Assembly: GCA_964616395.1 (NCBI GenBank)
Contig: CAZTUT010000122.1
Span: 1-8,886 of the forward strand
Direction of reading: 5' to 3'
Length of the DNA stretch: 8,886 nucleotides
From: JALHMQ01 sp964616395
Lineage (GTDB): Bacteria > Pseudomonadota > Gammaproteobacteria > Burkholderiales > Burkholderiaceae_F
A program made the translations under genes and the position numbers. Shown here piece by piece: positions 5,841-8,886 of this stretch; position 1 is the stretch's first letter, and the number at the start of each line of letters is the position of its first letter. A model generated the notes under the pieces. The model did no database searches and had not been told where the DNA came from. It saw only the letters and a program-made list of their open reading frames with translations.

Positions 5841-6376
5841 AACAGACAAGGACGCTGATGGCCGGCGTGATGCTGCTGGCGCTTTGCGGTAGTACGGCGG
5901 CCCAGCCGATGACGGGCAGTGCCACCGGCGTTGCGCCGGTGCCGCCTGCGGTGGCGGCCGAAGCCGGGCGCGCGATGCCTGGCGAGTCGATCGAGCAGAT
6001 CTTCCTGCGCGGCTACCAGCGCGGCTACGCGGAAGCGATGTCTCAGTCCCAGTATCAGGGCGTGCGGCCGATCGATGCCGGCCGGCAGCCGGCGCCGCAA
6101 TGGCGCGCCTGCATGCGGCTGCGGGTGCTCGATGCGCGCTGGACCGACGATCAGCGGGCCTGCGATGCCACCCGTGCGGTGGCCGACTTTGCGAACGGCC
6201 GTGCGGTGGCCAATGTGCAGGCCGGCAACGGGCTGTGCGGCGATCCGGCGCCCGGCCGGCGCAAGGCACTGCAGGTCGAGTACGCCTGCGGCGATCCGGC
6301 GTACTGCGGCAACGAGGTTCGCACCGCTGCCGCGCCCGAGGGGCGCGCCGTGCAGCTGGTGTGCGGCCGGCGCTAG
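5837..6376 (+). CDS. Small secreted cysteine-rich protein, function unknown
   Basis: I do not recognise this 179-residue protein. It begins with a good Sec signal peptide: positive K2 and R5, a hydrophobic stretch at about 7-16, and a likely cleavage after A22 (STAA followed by QP). C17 is within the signal region but L16 before it does not fit a lipobox. A proline/alanine-rich linker (about 24-50) leads to a helix with a repeated R-G-Y motif (RGYQRGYAEAM). The C-terminal half has six cysteines in WRACMRL, QRACDA, GLCGDP, YACGDP, AYCGNE and LVCGRR, so three periplasmic disulfides are possible. C-G-D-P occurs twice. The start ATG 5837 overlaps the MerR stop as ATGA, with an AGG-containing Shine-Dalgarno about nine bases upstream, which indicates translational coupling. 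The alaX-like gene follows after 9 bp. Confidence 0.75.
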   Translation: MKQTRTLMAGVMLLALCGSTAAQPMTGSATGVAPVPPAVAAEAGRAMPGESIEQIFLRGYQRGYAEAMSQSQYQGVRPIDAGRQPAPQWRACMRLRVLDARWTDDQRACDATRAVADFANGRAVANVQAGNGLCGDPAPGRRKALQVEYACGDPAYCGNEVRTAAAPEGRAVQLVCGRR

Positions 6377-7140
6377 GCGATCGCGGTGGTCACGCAGCGG
6401 CTCTATCACGCGCTGCCGGCCGATGCGCCGGTCGAGGTCGCGGTGCATGCGATCGCCGGCGAGGCGGTCGCGCTCGACCGCAGCCCGTTCTATCCGGGTG
6501 GCGGCGGCCAACCGCCCGATCACGGAACGCTGACCGATACCGACGGCAACGCGCATCCCGTCACCGACGTCTGGGCCGACGAGGCCGGTCGGGTCTGGCA
6601 TCGGCTCGCAGGCCCGCCGCCGTTGGCGGGCAGCCGGCTGGTCGCGCGCATCGACGCGCCGCGGCGGGCTGCGCTGTCGCGTCAGCACACGGTGCTGCAC
6701 GTGCTCAACACGGTCGCGATGCGCCGCTTCGACGCCTGGATCACCGGCTGCCAGATCGGCGCCGAGTCCTCGCGCATCGACTTCAAGCTGGAACGGCTGT
6801 CGCCCGAGGTGATGGCCGAACTGGAGGCGGGCGTCAACGCGGTGCTTGCCGCCGACCACCCGGTGCGGGCCGACCTGATGGCCGAGGACGAATTTCGCAG
6901 CCGCCCCGATCTTCTGCGTACGCTCGACGTGCGCCCGCCGGTCGAGGGCGGCCGCGTGCGCGTGGTGCGGATCGAAGGCTTCGATGCGCAGGCCTGCGGC
7001 GGCACGCATGTGGCGCACGTGCGGCAGATCGGCGCCCTGCGCATCGTGCGCAGCGAGAACAAGGGTCGCAACAACAAGCGGTTGTATGTGCGGCTGGAGC
7101 CGCCGGCGGCGCCCCCGTTGCCGCCCGATCCGTGCGCGGC

Positions 7141-8886
<1,746 letters not shown>

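Noticed and set aside
5873..5890. A lipoprotein signal (cysteine C17) in the small secreted protein
   Set aside because: The residue before the cysteine is leucine, which does not fit a lipobox. A signal peptidase I site after STAA is better.

Overview
The window is GC-rich DNA with compact gene packing. Its gene families (a MetC-type lyase, a LiuR-like MerR regulator, a C-terminal winged-helix MBL hydrolase, stand-alone AlaX, RecQ) suggest a betaproteobacterium, most likely Burkholderiales. That placement is an inference from protein style and base composition, since no rRNA or other marker gene is present. I see no mobile element, tRNA, rRNA or CRISPR array, and no gap over 300 bases lacks a gene.

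Left part (1-2085): two transcriptional regulators stand head to head. On the minus strand is a gene cut by the left edge. It has an alpha-helical, TPR-like N-terminal half and the first helix of an AraC-type DNA-binding domain at its visible end. On the plus strand is a GntR/FadR-family (FCD) regulator. The 174 bp between them holds a plausible minus-strand promoter that reaches into the start of the GntR gene, plus a perfect 8-bp inverted repeat. No enzyme that either might control lies inside the window.

Middle part (2143-5239, minus strand): three co-directional genes. In transcription order they are an MBL-fold hydrolase, a secreted GNEPFW-motif (COG3650-like) protein and a cystathionine beta-lyase (metC). 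The gap between the last two is only 27 bp, so they are probably co-transcribed. The MBL gene has no convenient ATG and may start at CTG behind a good Shine-Dalgarno sequence.

Right part (5394-7183, plus strand): a LiuR-like MerR regulator is divergent from the MBL gene, with a palindrome TTGACG-N4-CGTCAA between them as candidate operator. It is followed by a small cysteine-rich secreted protein that overlaps it by ATGA, and then by an AlaX-type alanyl-tRNA editing protein. This last gene runs tail to tail into recQ (7141 to the right edge, minus strand) and the two coding regions overlap by 43 bp. RecQ lacks only its N-terminus in the window.

Most of the window is ordinary chromosomal housekeeping and accessory content. 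The items most worth a second look are the TPR-AraC architecture, the orphan LiuR-like regulator with its palindrome, the non-ATG start of the MBL gene, and the AlaX/RecQ overlap.
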